9,477 nucleotides of DNA from an uncultured Collinsella sp. (GCA_900551205.1 URUW01000058.1:1-9477); one strand, 5' to 3'; shown: positions 1 through 7,514, numbered from the stretch's first letter. Numbers and translations are program-made. Notes: generated from the letters alone by a model not told the origin.

Positions 1-884
1 CCCACGCGACCGGCGAGCTTGCCGTAGATGATGGCGGACGGGAAGGCCACAAACTGCGTGACGAGCAGCGCCAGCACCAGCTGGGTCGAGTCGATGCCCA
101 AAGCCGATCCGTAGCTGGTTGCCATGGAAATGACCGTGTGCACACCGTCGATGTAGAAGAAGAACGCGATCATGTAGACCAGCACGGTCTTGTTGTGGGC
201 GATTTCGCGCATGGTATGTCCGACCTCGGAGAACACGCCGCCCACGATGTGGCCGATGGTGTCCTGGGGACCGCGCTCGCGACCGTACTTTTGCTTATAG
301 GTGCGAATGAGCGGCAGGGTAAAGATGAGCCACCAGGCACCGGTGATGATAAACGACAGACGCGTTGCCAGCATGGTGGGGACGCCAAGAGCGGGGCCAC
401 CCATGATAAGCGCCAGGCAGATGATGAACGGCACGGTGGAACCGATGTAGCCCCAGGCATAGCCCGAGCTGGACACGGCGTCCATGCGCTCGTCGGTGGT
501 AATGTCGGGCAGCATGGCGTCGTAGAACGTCATAGAAGAGTTAAGGCCGATGGTGCACAGCACGTACACGGTCAAAAATGCCATGGCGGACATTGGGATA
601 GCCTGCGCCAGGCAAAGGACCAGGCCCGTGAGGAAGAAGCCCAAGAAGAACTTGATCTTGTTGCCGGCGTAATCGGCAAGCGCGCCCAGAATGGGCATGA
701 GCATGGCAATGACTAGCGAGGCAATCGTCTGCGCGTTGCCCCAGGCGACCACCAGGTCTGCCGAGGAAGCACCGGTATTGATGGCGTTAAAGTAGATGGG
801 CACCACCGAGGTATTGAGCAGCACGAGGGCCGAGTTGCCCACATCGTACATAACCCAGTTACGCTCGAGCTTGGTGTATTTCAT
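1..884 (-). CDS. UMF1/Atg22-like MFS transporter (C-terminus cut by window edge)
   Basis: An integral-membrane transporter of the major facilitator superfamily, most like the UMF1/Atg22-related group; its substrate is unknown. 294 codons are in the window, and the frame runs open off the left edge, so the last third or so of a typical 420-450 residue protein is missing. The N-terminus reads MKYTKLERNWVMYDVGNSA; the Trp followed by YDxxNSA just before the first membrane segment is the hallmark of this group. Long hydrophobic stretches alternate with short charged loops, including a basic loop near residues 200-215 (RTYKQKYGRERGP). The ATG at 884 is preceded by AAGGGG at a suitable distance. 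It is the last gene of the minus-strand run seen here, 101 bases after the phospholipase-like gene, and probably has its own promoter. Family fairly sure; substrate not assignable. Confidence 0.85.
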   Translation of the reverse strand, partial: MKYTKLERNWVMYDVGNSALVLLNTSVVPIYFNAINTGASSADLVVAWGNAQTIASLVIAMLMPILGALADYAGNKIKFFLGFFLTGLVLCLAQAIPMSAMAFLTVYVLCTIGLNSSMTFYDAMLPDITTDERMDAVSSSGYAWGYIGSTVPFIICLALIMGGPALGVPTMLATRLSFIITGAWWLIFTLPLIRTYKQKYGRERGPQDTIGHIVGGVFSEVGHTMREIAHNKTVLVYMIAFFFYIDGVHTVISMATSYGSALGIDSTQLVLALLVTQFVAFPSAIIYGKLAGRV

Positions 885-909
885 GGACAGGGCCCCTTCG
901 TATTCGCCC

Positions 910-937
910 GATATACAGTTAGTTCATCGTACCCCAA
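910..937 (-). promoter_or_regulatory. candidate promoter of the MFS transporter gene
   Basis: On the minus strand a TTGGGG box (932-937) is followed after 16 bases by TATATC (910-915), with the transporter start codon about 25 bases further on. Both boxes are imperfect matches to the primary sigma factor consensus. An ACAGTTAGT sequence on the plus strand (915-923), which fits the published LytTR half-site pattern, overlaps the -10 box; a chance match is quite possible. Confidence 0.35.
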
Positions 938-985
938 TTGTCCAGAGGCGCCGGTAAGGATTCGGCAAAGGGGCACGCACGAGCC

Positions 986-1930
986 CTACTCCTCGCGGTC
1001 GAACTCTTCGTCGGCGCCGAGCACGCGACCGCTGTAATTGACGTGGTTGGTCACGGCTTCCATATCGCCGGTCTCGATAAAGCGGGCGACCGTGCACTCG
1101 TAATCGACCAGCGCGCGGTCAAAGACCTCGGGGAAACTCTCGTTCGAGACCTCGTCAGTAAAGGGGTTCTTCCATGCCAAGTGGCCCAGGTTGCCGGTAC
1201 GCTCGGGCAGCTCGGTCGTCACACGGTGCGCAAGGCCGTCGAGCAGCGAATAATCGTGCACCAAGCCCTCGAGCAGGGCAATCGCGCGCGTCTTGGCCGA
1301 ACCGGCCGGCTCGATAGTGCGGTAGAGCAGCTGCATGTCGGCTACAGCGCCGGCGTACTCCCCCGCCGGGATGTCGATACCGTACACGCGCCCGGCGACG
1401 TAGCTCATCAGCACACCGGCCACGCGATTGATGCGGTCGGTGGTGACGATCTCGCCCGCCGGCGGATAATCCTCGACCGTGGCCCCGTCACGTTTAAGCT
1501 GCAGCATCAGCACGTCCAGGTCGCTTTCGAGCACGGCGTGAACTTGACTGCCCGAAGCCTCGAGCTCGGGGTCGGACTCAACAATGCCAAACTGCTGCTC
1601 GTAGACAAAGGGGTGGGCATTGCGGTCGAGCACATAGTGCGACAGCAGGCCCAGCGCAAAGGCGCGACCCAGGTTGGCATCGCGCGGCTGCAGGTGCGAC
1701 ACGCCGTCGCGCAGGCACGAGAACTGGCGCGACATGCGCGAGCGGTGCATAACCTGAGCAAGCAGCGTGCAGTCGGAGATGCGCGGCGTGAGCATGTGGA
1801 AGAAAAACGGGTCGGGACCTTGGTTTCCCAGGATAAAGGCGATGCGCTCCTCGTCGGACGTGATAACGCCCTGCGGAAGACGGTCGATGCTTTCCTCGCC
1901 AAACAGATGATGCGTAATGAGCGCGGGCAT
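986..1930 (-). CDS. zinc-dependent phospholipase C-like protein, cytoplasmic
   Basis: A 314-residue protein resembling the zinc-dependent phospholipase C superfamily (Zn_dep_PLPC type). The visible metal-ligand pattern is His7/His8 in ITHHLFGE, Asp40 in GNQGPDPFFF, His98-x3-Asp102 and His106 in LLSHYVLDRNAHP, and His131-x3-Glu135 in QVHAVLESDLD. These match the HxxxD and HxxxE ligand pairs of the family. There is no signal peptide or membrane segment, so unlike clostridial alpha-toxin-type enzymes it should stay in the cytoplasm. Its substrate is unknown and lipid cleavage is not proven. The start chosen is the ATG at 1930, preceded by GAAAGGA about six bases upstream; an in-frame GTG at 1960 would add ten residues but has no better ribosome site. 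It follows the LytTR regulator gene by 91 bases, so it may be co-transcribed with it or be a target of it. Confidence 0.75.
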   Translation of the reverse strand: MPALITHHLFGEESIDRLPQGVITSDEERIAFILGNQGPDPFFFHMLTPRISDCTLLAQVMHRSRMSRQFSCLRDGVSHLQPRDANLGRAFALGLLSHYVLDRNAHPFVYEQQFGIVESDPELEASGSQVHAVLESDLDVLMLQLKRDGATVEDYPPAGEIVTTDRINRVAGVLMSYVAGRVYGIDIPAGEYAGAVADMQLLYRTIEPAGSAKTRAIALLEGLVHDYSLLDGLAHRVTTELPERTGNLGHLAWKNPFTDEVSNESFPEVFDRALVDYECTVARFIETGDMEAVTNHVNYSGRVLGADEEFDREE

Positions 1931-1962
1931 AATGATCCTTTCGATTTCATTCGATGTCACCC

Positions 1963-1989
1963 ATTATGCCCACCGCACGGTCATGCCAA
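1963..1989 (-). promoter_or_regulatory. candidate promoter of the phospholipase-like gene
   Basis: On the minus strand TTGGCA (1984-1989) is followed after a short 15-base spacer by CATAAT (1963-1968), about 33 bases before the start codon. The boxes are good but the spacer is shorter than ideal, so separate transcription of this gene is plausible rather than shown. Confidence 0.35.
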
Positions 1990-2021
1990 ACCTGCGGCGG
2001 TAAACGATAACGCACCGACCC

Positions 2022-2756
2022 TTACGCTAGCCCCAAGTGCGATTTGACCTCGGCGGCGCGACGGCGTGAAACGGGCACCGTCGAGCCCACACGATCGAGC
2101 CTGAGCTCCATAAGACCCGTGGAACCGATCTCGACATTATGCACGTCTTCCAAATTGACCAGATAACTGCGGTGGACACGAATAAAACCCTCGGAGGCCA
2201 AGCGCCGCTCGAGCGAGGAAATCGACTCATTGATCAGGTATGTTCCCTCGGCGCAAACGGCGTTGCAAAAATCGGCTCGCGCCTCAAAGTAGCAGACATC
2301 CGCCACGGGGATGAACACCTTTTTACCCCCGCGGTCCACCGTCAGGCGAAGGGGCTGGCGCGGGGTATGGACAGCGCGGCGAACACCCAGGGCGGTTTCG
2401 ATCTTGTCGAGCGCCTTTGACAGGCGGGCATCCTCGACCGGCTTGACGACATAGTCGACAGCATCGAGGTTATACGCGTCGGCCGCGAACTCTGCAAACG
2501 CCGTCACAAACACCACCACCGGCGGCGTCTTTAGGTTTTGCAGGGTCTCGGCTAGCTCAATTCCCGAGCGGCCGGGCATCGTGATATCCAAAAACAGCAC
2601 GTCGGGCTTGTTCGACAGAATCGACTCCACGGCCTCGGTGACATTGCCCGCCTCGGCAATCTGTCCCACACGTGCATCCTTTTCCAGCAGATAACGTAGC
2701 TCAGCCCTAATAGGAGGCTCGTCATCAACCACCAAGATGTTCCATTCCTCGGACAT
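2022..2756 (-). CDS. LytTR-family response regulator (LytR/AlgR type)
   Basis: A 244-residue two-component response regulator that should bind DNA when phosphorylated by the adjacent kinase. Residues 5-120 form the receiver: acidic pocket Asp11-Asp12, phosphoacceptor Asp57 in VLFLDITMPG, switch Thr85 in VFVTAF, and Lys105 in YVVKPVE. Residues from about 145 to the end form a LytTR DNA-binding domain, recognisable by FIPVADVCYFEA, INESISSLERRL, FIRVHRSYLVNL and the closing VPVSRRRAAEVKSHLG. The ATG at 2756 is chosen because GAGGGG lies about eight bases upstream; an in-frame ATG nine codons earlier lacks such a site. The gene begins 39 bases after the kinase stop, so the two are almost certainly one transcript. 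LytTR regulators usually control cell-surface, autolysis, bacteriocin or metabolite-uptake genes, often including neighbours; the real targets cannot be read from this window. Confidence 0.93.
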   Translation of the reverse strand: MSEEWNILVVDDEPPIRAELRYLLEKDARVGQIAEAGNVTEAVESILSNKPDVLFLDITMPGRSGIELAETLQNLKTPPVVVFVTAFAEFAADAYNLDAVDYVVKPVEDARLSKALDKIETALGVRRAVHTPRQPLRLTVDRGGKKVFIPVADVCYFEARADFCNAVCAEGTYLINESISSLERRLASEGFIRVHRSYLVNLEDVHNVEIGSTGLMELRLDRVGSTVPVSRRRAAEVKSHLGLA

Positions 2757-2795
2757 ATGCGCTTCCCCTCTTTTTTCTCTCAATCCAACCGCGCG

Positions 2796-4181
2796 CTACA
2801 CCTTCATCGGCGCCGGCTCATGCGGCTCGCCGTTCAGCTCGACGATGACCTGCGTCCCCACGCCCTCCTGGGACTTCACGCGCATGCCAGAATCTTCCCC
2901 GTAAAAGAAATGGATGCGCTGAAGCACGTTGAAGAGCGCCAGGCCGCAGCCTCGCTTGATGGAGCCGTCGGCGGTAATGCTCTCGGGCTCCTCTCGGCGA
3001 TGCTGCTCAAACAGGTGCGCGCAGACTTCTTCGCTCATACCGATGCCGTCATCTTCGACGATGATCTCCAGACCGTCATCGGTCTCAAAAGCCCCAACAC
3101 GAATAGAAAGCGGCTCGGTCTCGCGCTGGGCATGCTTGATGCAGTTTTCGAGCAGCGGCTGTAAGATAAACGGCGGCACCATGCTGTCGCGCACCTCAAA
3201 GTCGATGTCGACCGAAACGCGCAGACGGCCGTCGCCATACCGGGCCTGCATAAGATTGATATAACGAGTGCCCTGTTCCACCTCATGCTCGAGCGTGGTG
3301 AGCGTATCGGAGTCAGAAAGCGTCTGACGATAGTAATTGGAAAAGTCGATCAGCAGCGATCGCGCCTTGTCGGGCTCGGTTCGCACGAGCGACACGATAG
3401 TGCTGATGGTATTGAACAGAAAATGCGGGTCGACCTGCGACTGCAGGGCGCGCAGCTCCACGCGGGCCGTAAGCTCGTCCTGGCGCTCGAGCTCAAAGCT
3501 GGCGAGCTGCGTGGAAATGAGATCGGCAAAGCCCGAGGCTAACGCCGTCTGGCGCATATCGATGCTGCTCAGGCGGGGATAGTACAGCTCGAGCGTACCC
3601 ACGCAATGCCCGCGCACGGTAAGCGGTGCGACAATACCGGCGCGCAGGCGGGGAAAATAGCCACCCGTCTCATTGGAGGTGTCACGCGAAAACACGCTCT
3701 GCTCGCCCGTCTCAATCACACTGAGCGTGGTCTTGAGCACTACCGGGGTGCCGGCGGGACACTTTGTCGAATCCTCGCCCCAACTTGCCAACACCTGCTT
3801 GCCGTCGGTGAAGCAGATGGCCGAAGCGATAGTTTCGGACAGAATGATTTTGGAGGCGCCCAGGGCAGCTTCGGGCGTAAGGCCACGCGACGTGTAGGCG
3901 AATATTTTTGATGCGATGGCGAGTGTACGGTCGGTTGCGCTCGATGTGAGGTCGTCGGGGACCACAAAGACATACGAGAAAAAGAAGCACAGCATGACCA
4001 GGCCGGCAATAACGACAACGCCCGGAACGGGATTGGGATTATCGGTTAAATCCCAGATAAGCAACAGGATAAGCGCCGGAACGACAACACCGAGCAGGAT
4101 GGCCTGGACCACATGCTGGGCCGTACGAAAGACCTTGGTAGAGTTGTAGCTCTTGACCAGAATCAGCCTGTTTAAATCCAC
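2796..4181 (-). CDS. LytS-like sensor histidine kinase (two TM segments, GAF-like region, HisKA-type HATPase)
   Basis: A 461-residue membrane sensor kinase, the partner of the LytTR regulator immediately downstream. Two hydrophobic segments (about residues 22-44 and 53-75) anchor it. Residues 85-225 look like a GAF sensory domain. The His_kinase domain follows with phosphoacceptor His253 in SQVDPHFLFNT, then the ATP-binding domain with Asn346 in LLENCIKHA, the G1 box VEDDGIGM and the G2 box GCGLALFNV. It lacks the multi-span 5TM-Lyt module of classical LytS, so it probably senses through the GAF region. The start is uncertain. The ATG at 4187 abuts the AAAAGGGG ribosome site with no spacer, whereas the GTG at 4181 lies six bases from it and is preferred; the difference is two residues. 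It lies downstream of a likely terminator, with little room for a promoter. Confidence 0.92.
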   Translation of the reverse strand: MDLNRLILVKSYNSTKVFRTAQHVVQAILLGVVVPALILLLIWDLTDNPNPVPGVVVIAGLVMLCFFFSYVFVVPDDLTSSATDRTLAIASKIFAYTSRGLTPEAALGASKIILSETIASAICFTDGKQVLASWGEDSTKCPAGTPVVLKTTLSVIETGEQSVFSRDTSNETGGYFPRLRAGIVAPLTVRGHCVGTLELYYPRLSSIDMRQTALASGFADLISTQLASFELERQDELTARVELRALQSQVDPHFLFNTISTIVSLVRTEPDKARSLLIDFSNYYRQTLSDSDTLTTLEHEVEQGTRYINLMQARYGDGRLRVSVDIDFEVRDSMVPPFILQPLLENCIKHAQRETEPLSIRVGAFETDDGLEIIVEDDGIGMSEEVCAHLFEQHRREEPESITADGSIKRGCGLALFNVLQRIHFFYGEDSGMRVKSQEGVGTQVIVELNGEPHEPAPMKV

Positions 4182-4212
4182 CGTCATCCCCTTTTATCTA
4201 CCGCACCCATAG

Positions 4213-4240
4213 CAATAAAGAGGGCCGCAAGCGACCCTCT
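4213..4240 (-). terminator. stem-loop terminator after the amidohydrolase gene
   Basis: The segment 4219-4240 folds as AGAGGG paired with CCCTCT, one mismatch, then three more G-C pairs closing a two-base loop. On the minus strand it is followed by TTTATT (4213-4218 plus the last stem bases), and it lies about 60 bases after the amidohydrolase stop codon. The U tract is short, so termination may be partial, which matters because the kinase start is only about 30 bases beyond it. Confidence 0.6.
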
Positions 4241-4242
4241 CC

Positions 4243-4257
4243 ATTGCATTATGCAAT
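4243..4257. repeat. small palindrome between amidohydrolase stop and terminator
   Basis: ATTGCAT and ATGCAAT form a perfect 7-bp inverted repeat around a single T. It lies directly next to the terminator stem-loop. It could be a protein-binding site, part of the terminator region, or chance; the spacer is too short for an RNA hairpin without opening inner pairs. Confidence 0.4.
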
Positions 4258-4298
4258 CAAAAACTGTGTTTTACATCCAGTCATCGACAAACGGTATC

Positions 4299-5576
4299 TT
4301 AGGCGCTGTATTTGTTTGCCTCGCCAAAGGTGCCAGCCTCGACGATCCAGCCGTCCTTCATGATGACGTCCATGTTGTCGGTGTTGAGCACGTGGATGTC
4401 GGCGGCGACGTCACCGTTGACGACCAGCAGGTCGGCGCACTTGCCGGCCTCGATGGAACCGGTCTCGTCCTCGATGTGGCACATCTTGGCACCGTTGAGG
4501 GTGGCGCAGGTGATGGTCTCGACCGGGGTGAAGCCGATCTTGTCGACAAACTCGTACATCTCCTCGATGGAGCAGGTGCCGTACGGGGTGACGAAGGAGA
4601 AGGAGTCGGAGCCAATCGTCATGACGACGCCGCGCTTCTTGGCCTCGCGCAGGCAGTCGTAGTTGCGCTGCAGCTCCTTCTCGACCAGGGTGCCCTCGTA
4701 CTTGTCGTGCAGCTCGGGGACGTAGACGGGCGGATAGGTGGCGTACCAGGTGGGCAGGAAGGCGATCGTCGGCGTGAAGAAGGTGCCCTGCTCGGCCATG
4801 AGGTCCATGGTGCGCTCATCGATATCGAAACCGTGGATCAGCTGCTCGCAGCCAAAGCGGACGGAATCGTAGGCAGCGGCGTGGTTGTTGTAGCAGTGGC
4901 TCCACACGGGGATGCCGACCAACTTGGCCTCTTCGATCACGGCCTGGATCTCCTCGGAGCAGTAGTGCTGGTCGCGACCGGAGTCCCAGCGCCAGATGCC
5001 GCCACCGGTAGCCCAGATCTTGATGGCATCGGGGTTCTCGCGCAGGCGACGACGGACGGCCTTACGCAGATCCCAAGGACCGTCGACCTGATCGCCCCAG
5101 GGGTGCGATTCCTTGTTGAGCTCCTGGCTGCAGTGGTGGGAGTCGCCGTGGCCGGCAACGCGGCAGAAGCCAAGGCCGGTTGCCAGAACGCGCGGGCCCT
5201 TGAAGACGCCCTTGTCGATGCAGTCGCGGATCTGGATACCAAAGCGACCGATCTCGCAGACGGTGGTGAGACCGTGGGTGAGGCAGTCGTAGGCCTGCTT
5301 GACGGCGACGGCCTGCTTCTCGAGGAGCGGCTGCATGACCCAGTCGGTGTCATCGTCGGTCAGGTTGCCCGAGAAGTGCAGGTGGGTGTCGATCAGGCCG
5401 GGAAGGACGGTCTTGCCGGCGGCGTCGATAACCTCAACGCCCTCGGGAAGGTCCTGCATGACACCGGCGTACTCGATCTTGCCATTGTCGTCGACGAGAA
5501 CGAGGGAGTTCTCGACCGGCTCGGCACCGGTACCGTCGATGAGCTTGCCGCCAACGATTGCATACTTAGTGGACAT
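4299..5576 (-). CDS. metal-dependent amidohydrolase (imidazolonepropionase/prolidase-like)
   Basis: A 425-residue cytoplasmic hydrolase of the amidohydrolase superfamily, of the imidazolonepropionase-related/Xaa-Pro dipeptidase-like group. It starts with the small beta domain (IVGGKLIDGTG), then the metal-binding HxH at His65/His67 in LPGLIDTHLHF, the likely carboxylated Lys186 in DAIKIWATGGG, His227 in PVWSHCYN, His248 in QLIHGFD and the catalytic Asp324 in TIGSDSF. The C-terminal half of the beta domain (GSIEAGKCADLLVVNGD) is also typical. All expected ligands are present, so it should be active; likely substrates are dipeptides, N-acyl amino acids or related amides, but none can be fixed. 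The ATG at 5576 has a strong AAGGAGG site four bases upstream. It sits 131 bases after the APC permease, in the same direction, suggesting uptake followed by hydrolysis. Confidence 0.88.
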   Translation of the reverse strand: MSTKYAIVGGKLIDGTGAEPVENSLVLVDDNGKIEYAGVMQDLPEGVEVIDAAGKTVLPGLIDTHLHFSGNLTDDDTDWVMQPLLEKQAVAVKQAYDCLTHGLTTVCEIGRFGIQIRDCIDKGVFKGPRVLATGLGFCRVAGHGDSHHCSQELNKESHPWGDQVDGPWDLRKAVRRRLRENPDAIKIWATGGGIWRWDSGRDQHYCSEEIQAVIEEAKLVGIPVWSHCYNNHAAAYDSVRFGCEQLIHGFDIDERTMDLMAEQGTFFTPTIAFLPTWYATYPPVYVPELHDKYEGTLVEKELQRNYDCLREAKKRGVVMTIGSDSFSFVTPYGTCSIEEMYEFVDKIGFTPVETITCATLNGAKMCHIEDETGSIEAGKCADLLVVNGDVAADIHVLNTDNMDVIMKDGWIVEAGTFGEANKYSA

Positions 5577-5606
5577 GGTTCCTCCTTATGGATCCATATA
5601 GTGGGC

Positions 5607-5630
5607 GAGGCCGCGTTGGGTTAAGGCCTC
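5607..5630 (-). other. intercistronic stem-loop near the amidohydrolase ribosome site
   Basis: GAGGCC (5607-5612) and GGCCTC (5625-5630) form a perfect 6-bp stem with a 12-base loop, ending about 20 bases before the AAGGAGG of the amidohydrolase. It may influence translation or RNA stability; a role is inferred only from position. Confidence 0.4.
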
Positions 5631-5658
5631 ACAAAACTACCCAAGTGGTGCCGGGTTC

Positions 5659-5687
5659 GGTGCGCGGGAGAGAGGGCCCCGCGCACC
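5659..5687 (-). other. strong stem-loop between permease and amidohydrolase
   Basis: A perfect 10-bp G/C stem (GGTGCGCGGG at 5659-5668 with CCCGCGCACC at 5678-5687) encloses a 9-base loop, just after the permease stop codon. On the minus strand no U tract follows directly; the first T run (GTTTTG) comes about 20 bases later. It therefore looks more like a partial terminator or an RNA-stabilising element that sets the ratio of the two products than a full terminator. Confidence 0.55.
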
Positions 5688-5707
5688 CGATCCGCCCCGG
5701 CTAGGCG

Positions 5708-7159
5708 TTATTTTTTGCGGGAATTGGTGAAGGCCATGAGGCCCAGGCCAACAGCCAGCCAGCCGATCACGATGCTCCACTCCACCATGTTGAGGGAGGC
5801 GGGAGAGAACGGGATCACGAGCAGGCCAATGATGGTGCCGCAGGCAACGATAGCGAGGCTGATGCCAAACTTGCCGCCGGGCACCTCGTAGGGACGAGGC
5901 AGGTCGGGCTCGGTGAAGCGCATACGCAGGCAAGCGAGGGCGACCATGCCGCAGGAGAAGATGAAGGCGAGGGCCGACACGTTGGTCAGAGGGATGAGCA
6001 TGTTCTTGCCCAGGAACGGACCGACGACGGTGATGACGCCCAGAACGACGCAGGCGAGCTTGGGAGCGCCGGACTTGGGATCGACCTCGGCGAACTTCTC
6101 GGGCAGCTGACCCTTGCGGCCCATGGCGAGCATGATGCGGCTCGTGGCGCCGTAGAAGGAGTTCATCGGGCCCATGGGTCCAAGCGTGGCGATGACGAGC
6201 ATGGCCAGGTACAGGAGCATGTTGATGCCCTTGAGGCAGGCAAGCGCGGGAACCGGGCTCTTAACAAACTCATGCCAGTCGAGGATGGTGCCGAACGAGT
6301 AGATGCAGACCATGTAGAAGCCGCCGGCGGCCAGCAGAGCCAAGGAGATGATCTTACCGAACTTGTTCCAGTTGAGGCCCTCGGCTGCTTCCTCAGCCTG
6401 CTGAGGAATGGTGTCGAAGCCGGCGTAGAAGAACGGGGTCAGAACCAGGACCGAAACGATGCCTGCGAACAGGCTGGTGCCCTCGGTAGCGGGCTTGCCG
6501 CCGCCAGCACCGGTGACCTGGGAGAACACGGGCATGGCGTTGTCCGGCGAGCCGGTGAACAGCGAGACGCCCATGGCGAGCAGCATGCCGCAGAGCAGGG
6601 CCTTGGTCAGGAAGGCCTGCAGCTTGGCGGCCGAGCTGGCACCGCGGAAGTTGAGGAAGATGACGTAGGTTGCAAAGCCGAGCGCGATTAGCGTCGGGAA
6701 CAGGTAAACGTCGGCGCCCAGGATGGTGTAGAGCTTGACGGCGCGCAGCCACTCAAGGCCGGGCAGGCTGCCGAACATCTCGGACACGAGGGTCGAGATG
6801 GCGATGGCCTCCCACGGGCACAGGATGCCGTTGCCCAGGGCCAGGAGCCAGCCGGTGATGTAGCTCATCGTACGGCCAAAGCTACGATCGACATACTCGA
6901 CGATGCCGCCCGAGATGGGGATAGCAGCCGTGAGCTCACCGAAAACAGCTCCGACGGGCACGAGGAAGATTGCACCCAAGAGGAATGCGATCATAGCGGG
7001 AACGGGACCGCCGCCCACGACCATCCAGTCGCCGACCTGCAGAACCCAACCGGTACCGATGATGGCACCGAAACCGATGGTGAAGAAGTTCCAGAGCGAA
7101 AGCGTTTTCTTCATGCCGCCGTTGTCCTCGACTGCAACTTCTGCGTTCTTGTCCGCCAT
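5708..7159 (-). CDS. APC-superfamily amino acid permease
   Basis: A 483-residue integral-membrane permease of the amino acid-polyamine-organocation superfamily, with about 12 hydrophobic segments. The family signature is clear: FTIGFGAIIGTGWV (about residues 26-39) in the first, broken membrane helix, and GELTAAIPISGGIVEYV (about 74-90). A short hydrophilic N-terminus (MADKNAEVAVEDNGG) and a basic C-terminal tail (NSRKK) face the cytoplasm. The ATG at 7159 is preferred because GGAGGGG lies about six bases upstream; the longer frame from 7198 would start ahead of that site. The substrate is probably an amino acid or amine but cannot be fixed from sequence. The amidohydrolase gene follows on the same strand, suggesting a joint uptake-and-hydrolysis unit. 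The upstream region is long and rich in inverted repeats. Confidence 0.9.
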   Translation of the reverse strand: MADKNAEVAVEDNGGMKKTLSLWNFFTIGFGAIIGTGWVLQVGDWMVVGGGPVPAMIAFLLGAIFLVPVGAVFGELTAAIPISGGIVEYVDRSFGRTMSYITGWLLALGNGILCPWEAIAISTLVSEMFGSLPGLEWLRAVKLYTILGADVYLFPTLIALGFATYVIFLNFRGASSAAKLQAFLTKALLCGMLLAMGVSLFTGSPDNAMPVFSQVTGAGGGKPATEGTSLFAGIVSVLVLTPFFYAGFDTIPQQAEEAAEGLNWNKFGKIISLALLAAGGFYMVCIYSFGTILDWHEFVKSPVPALACLKGINMLLYLAMLVIATLGPMGPMNSFYGATSRIMLAMGRKGQLPEKFAEVDPKSGAPKLACVVLGVITVVGPFLGKNMLIPLTNVSALAFIFSCGMVALACLRMRFTEPDLPRPYEVPGGKFGISLAIVACGTIIGLLVIPFSPASLNMVEWSIVIGWLAVGLGLMAFTNSRKK

Positions 7160-7514
7160 TGTTCCCCTCCTTTCCTTTTTGACGCCCCCTGGCGTCACCC
7201 CTTGCGCGGTCCGTTTTGCCGCGCGCTTTTATTCCATGGCTTTAAGATACGGCCTTGGCGCAGCAGCGCCGCTCGCAGCTCGACCGAAGGCAGAACTGCA
7301 AAACGAGCGGCACCGTTTTTGGGACGAACGGCGGGAGACGTCATTCGTCCTGGACGCTTTCATCTTGTCTGCTTTTGAATACCTGTTGCCGTGACGCTTG
7401 GCGCGCGGCGCGGCAACGTTCATACCATTTGTCAGGCTTTTGGCGCACATACCCATGTGTCGTGCATCTTTTTATGTAGGATAGACAAGTTACACACGAG
7501 GCAAGGTGATTCGA
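7160..7514. other. divergent intergenic region with several inverted repeats (permease leader and peptidase promoter)
   Basis: No convincing gene lies in these 355 bases. They hold several perfect stems: TGACGCC/GGCGTCA (7180-7197, loop of 4), GCGCGG/CCGCGC (7204-7224), GGCGC/GCGCC (7257-7270), CCGCTCG/CGAGCGG (7269-7310, overlapping the former, with an inner GCAG/CTGC), GGACGAA/TTCGTCC (7322-7350) and GTTGCCG/CGGCAAC (7385-7417). Most would be in the 5' leader of the permease mRNA if its promoter lies near the peptidase end. The one at 7180-7197 sits just before the permease ribosome site and could affect its access. Promoters for both divergent genes should lie here, but no clear -35/-10 pair was found. 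Confidence 0.45.

Noticed and set aside
138..716. Open frame of 192 codons opposite the MFS transporter
   Set aside because: His/Asp/Gly-rich antisense shadow of a membrane protein gene; the minus-strand frame carries the transporter signature and a ribosome site.
938..2047. Open frame of 369 codons on the plus strand opposite the phospholipase-like gene
   Set aside because: The product is a low-complexity Val/Ala/Gly/His/Arg-rich shadow that overlaps two real genes and has no family motif.
4251..5624. Open frame of 457 codons on the plus strand opposite the amidohydrolase
   Set aside because: It mirrors the amidohydrolase codon by codon, its composition is driven by G/C third-position bias, it matches no recognisable family, and the minus-strand gene has all catalytic residues and a strong ribosome site.
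7195..7240. T-box-like sequence (GGACCGCG) upstream of the permease
   Set aside because: The resemblance to the T-box core is partial and the bases are fully used by a simple GCGCGG/CCGCGC stem; no specifier loop or terminator/antiterminator pair was seen.
7229..7505. Small open frames on both strands in the divergent intergenic region
   Set aside because: They overlap each other and the inverted repeats, lack ribosome sites at sensible distances and show no family motif.
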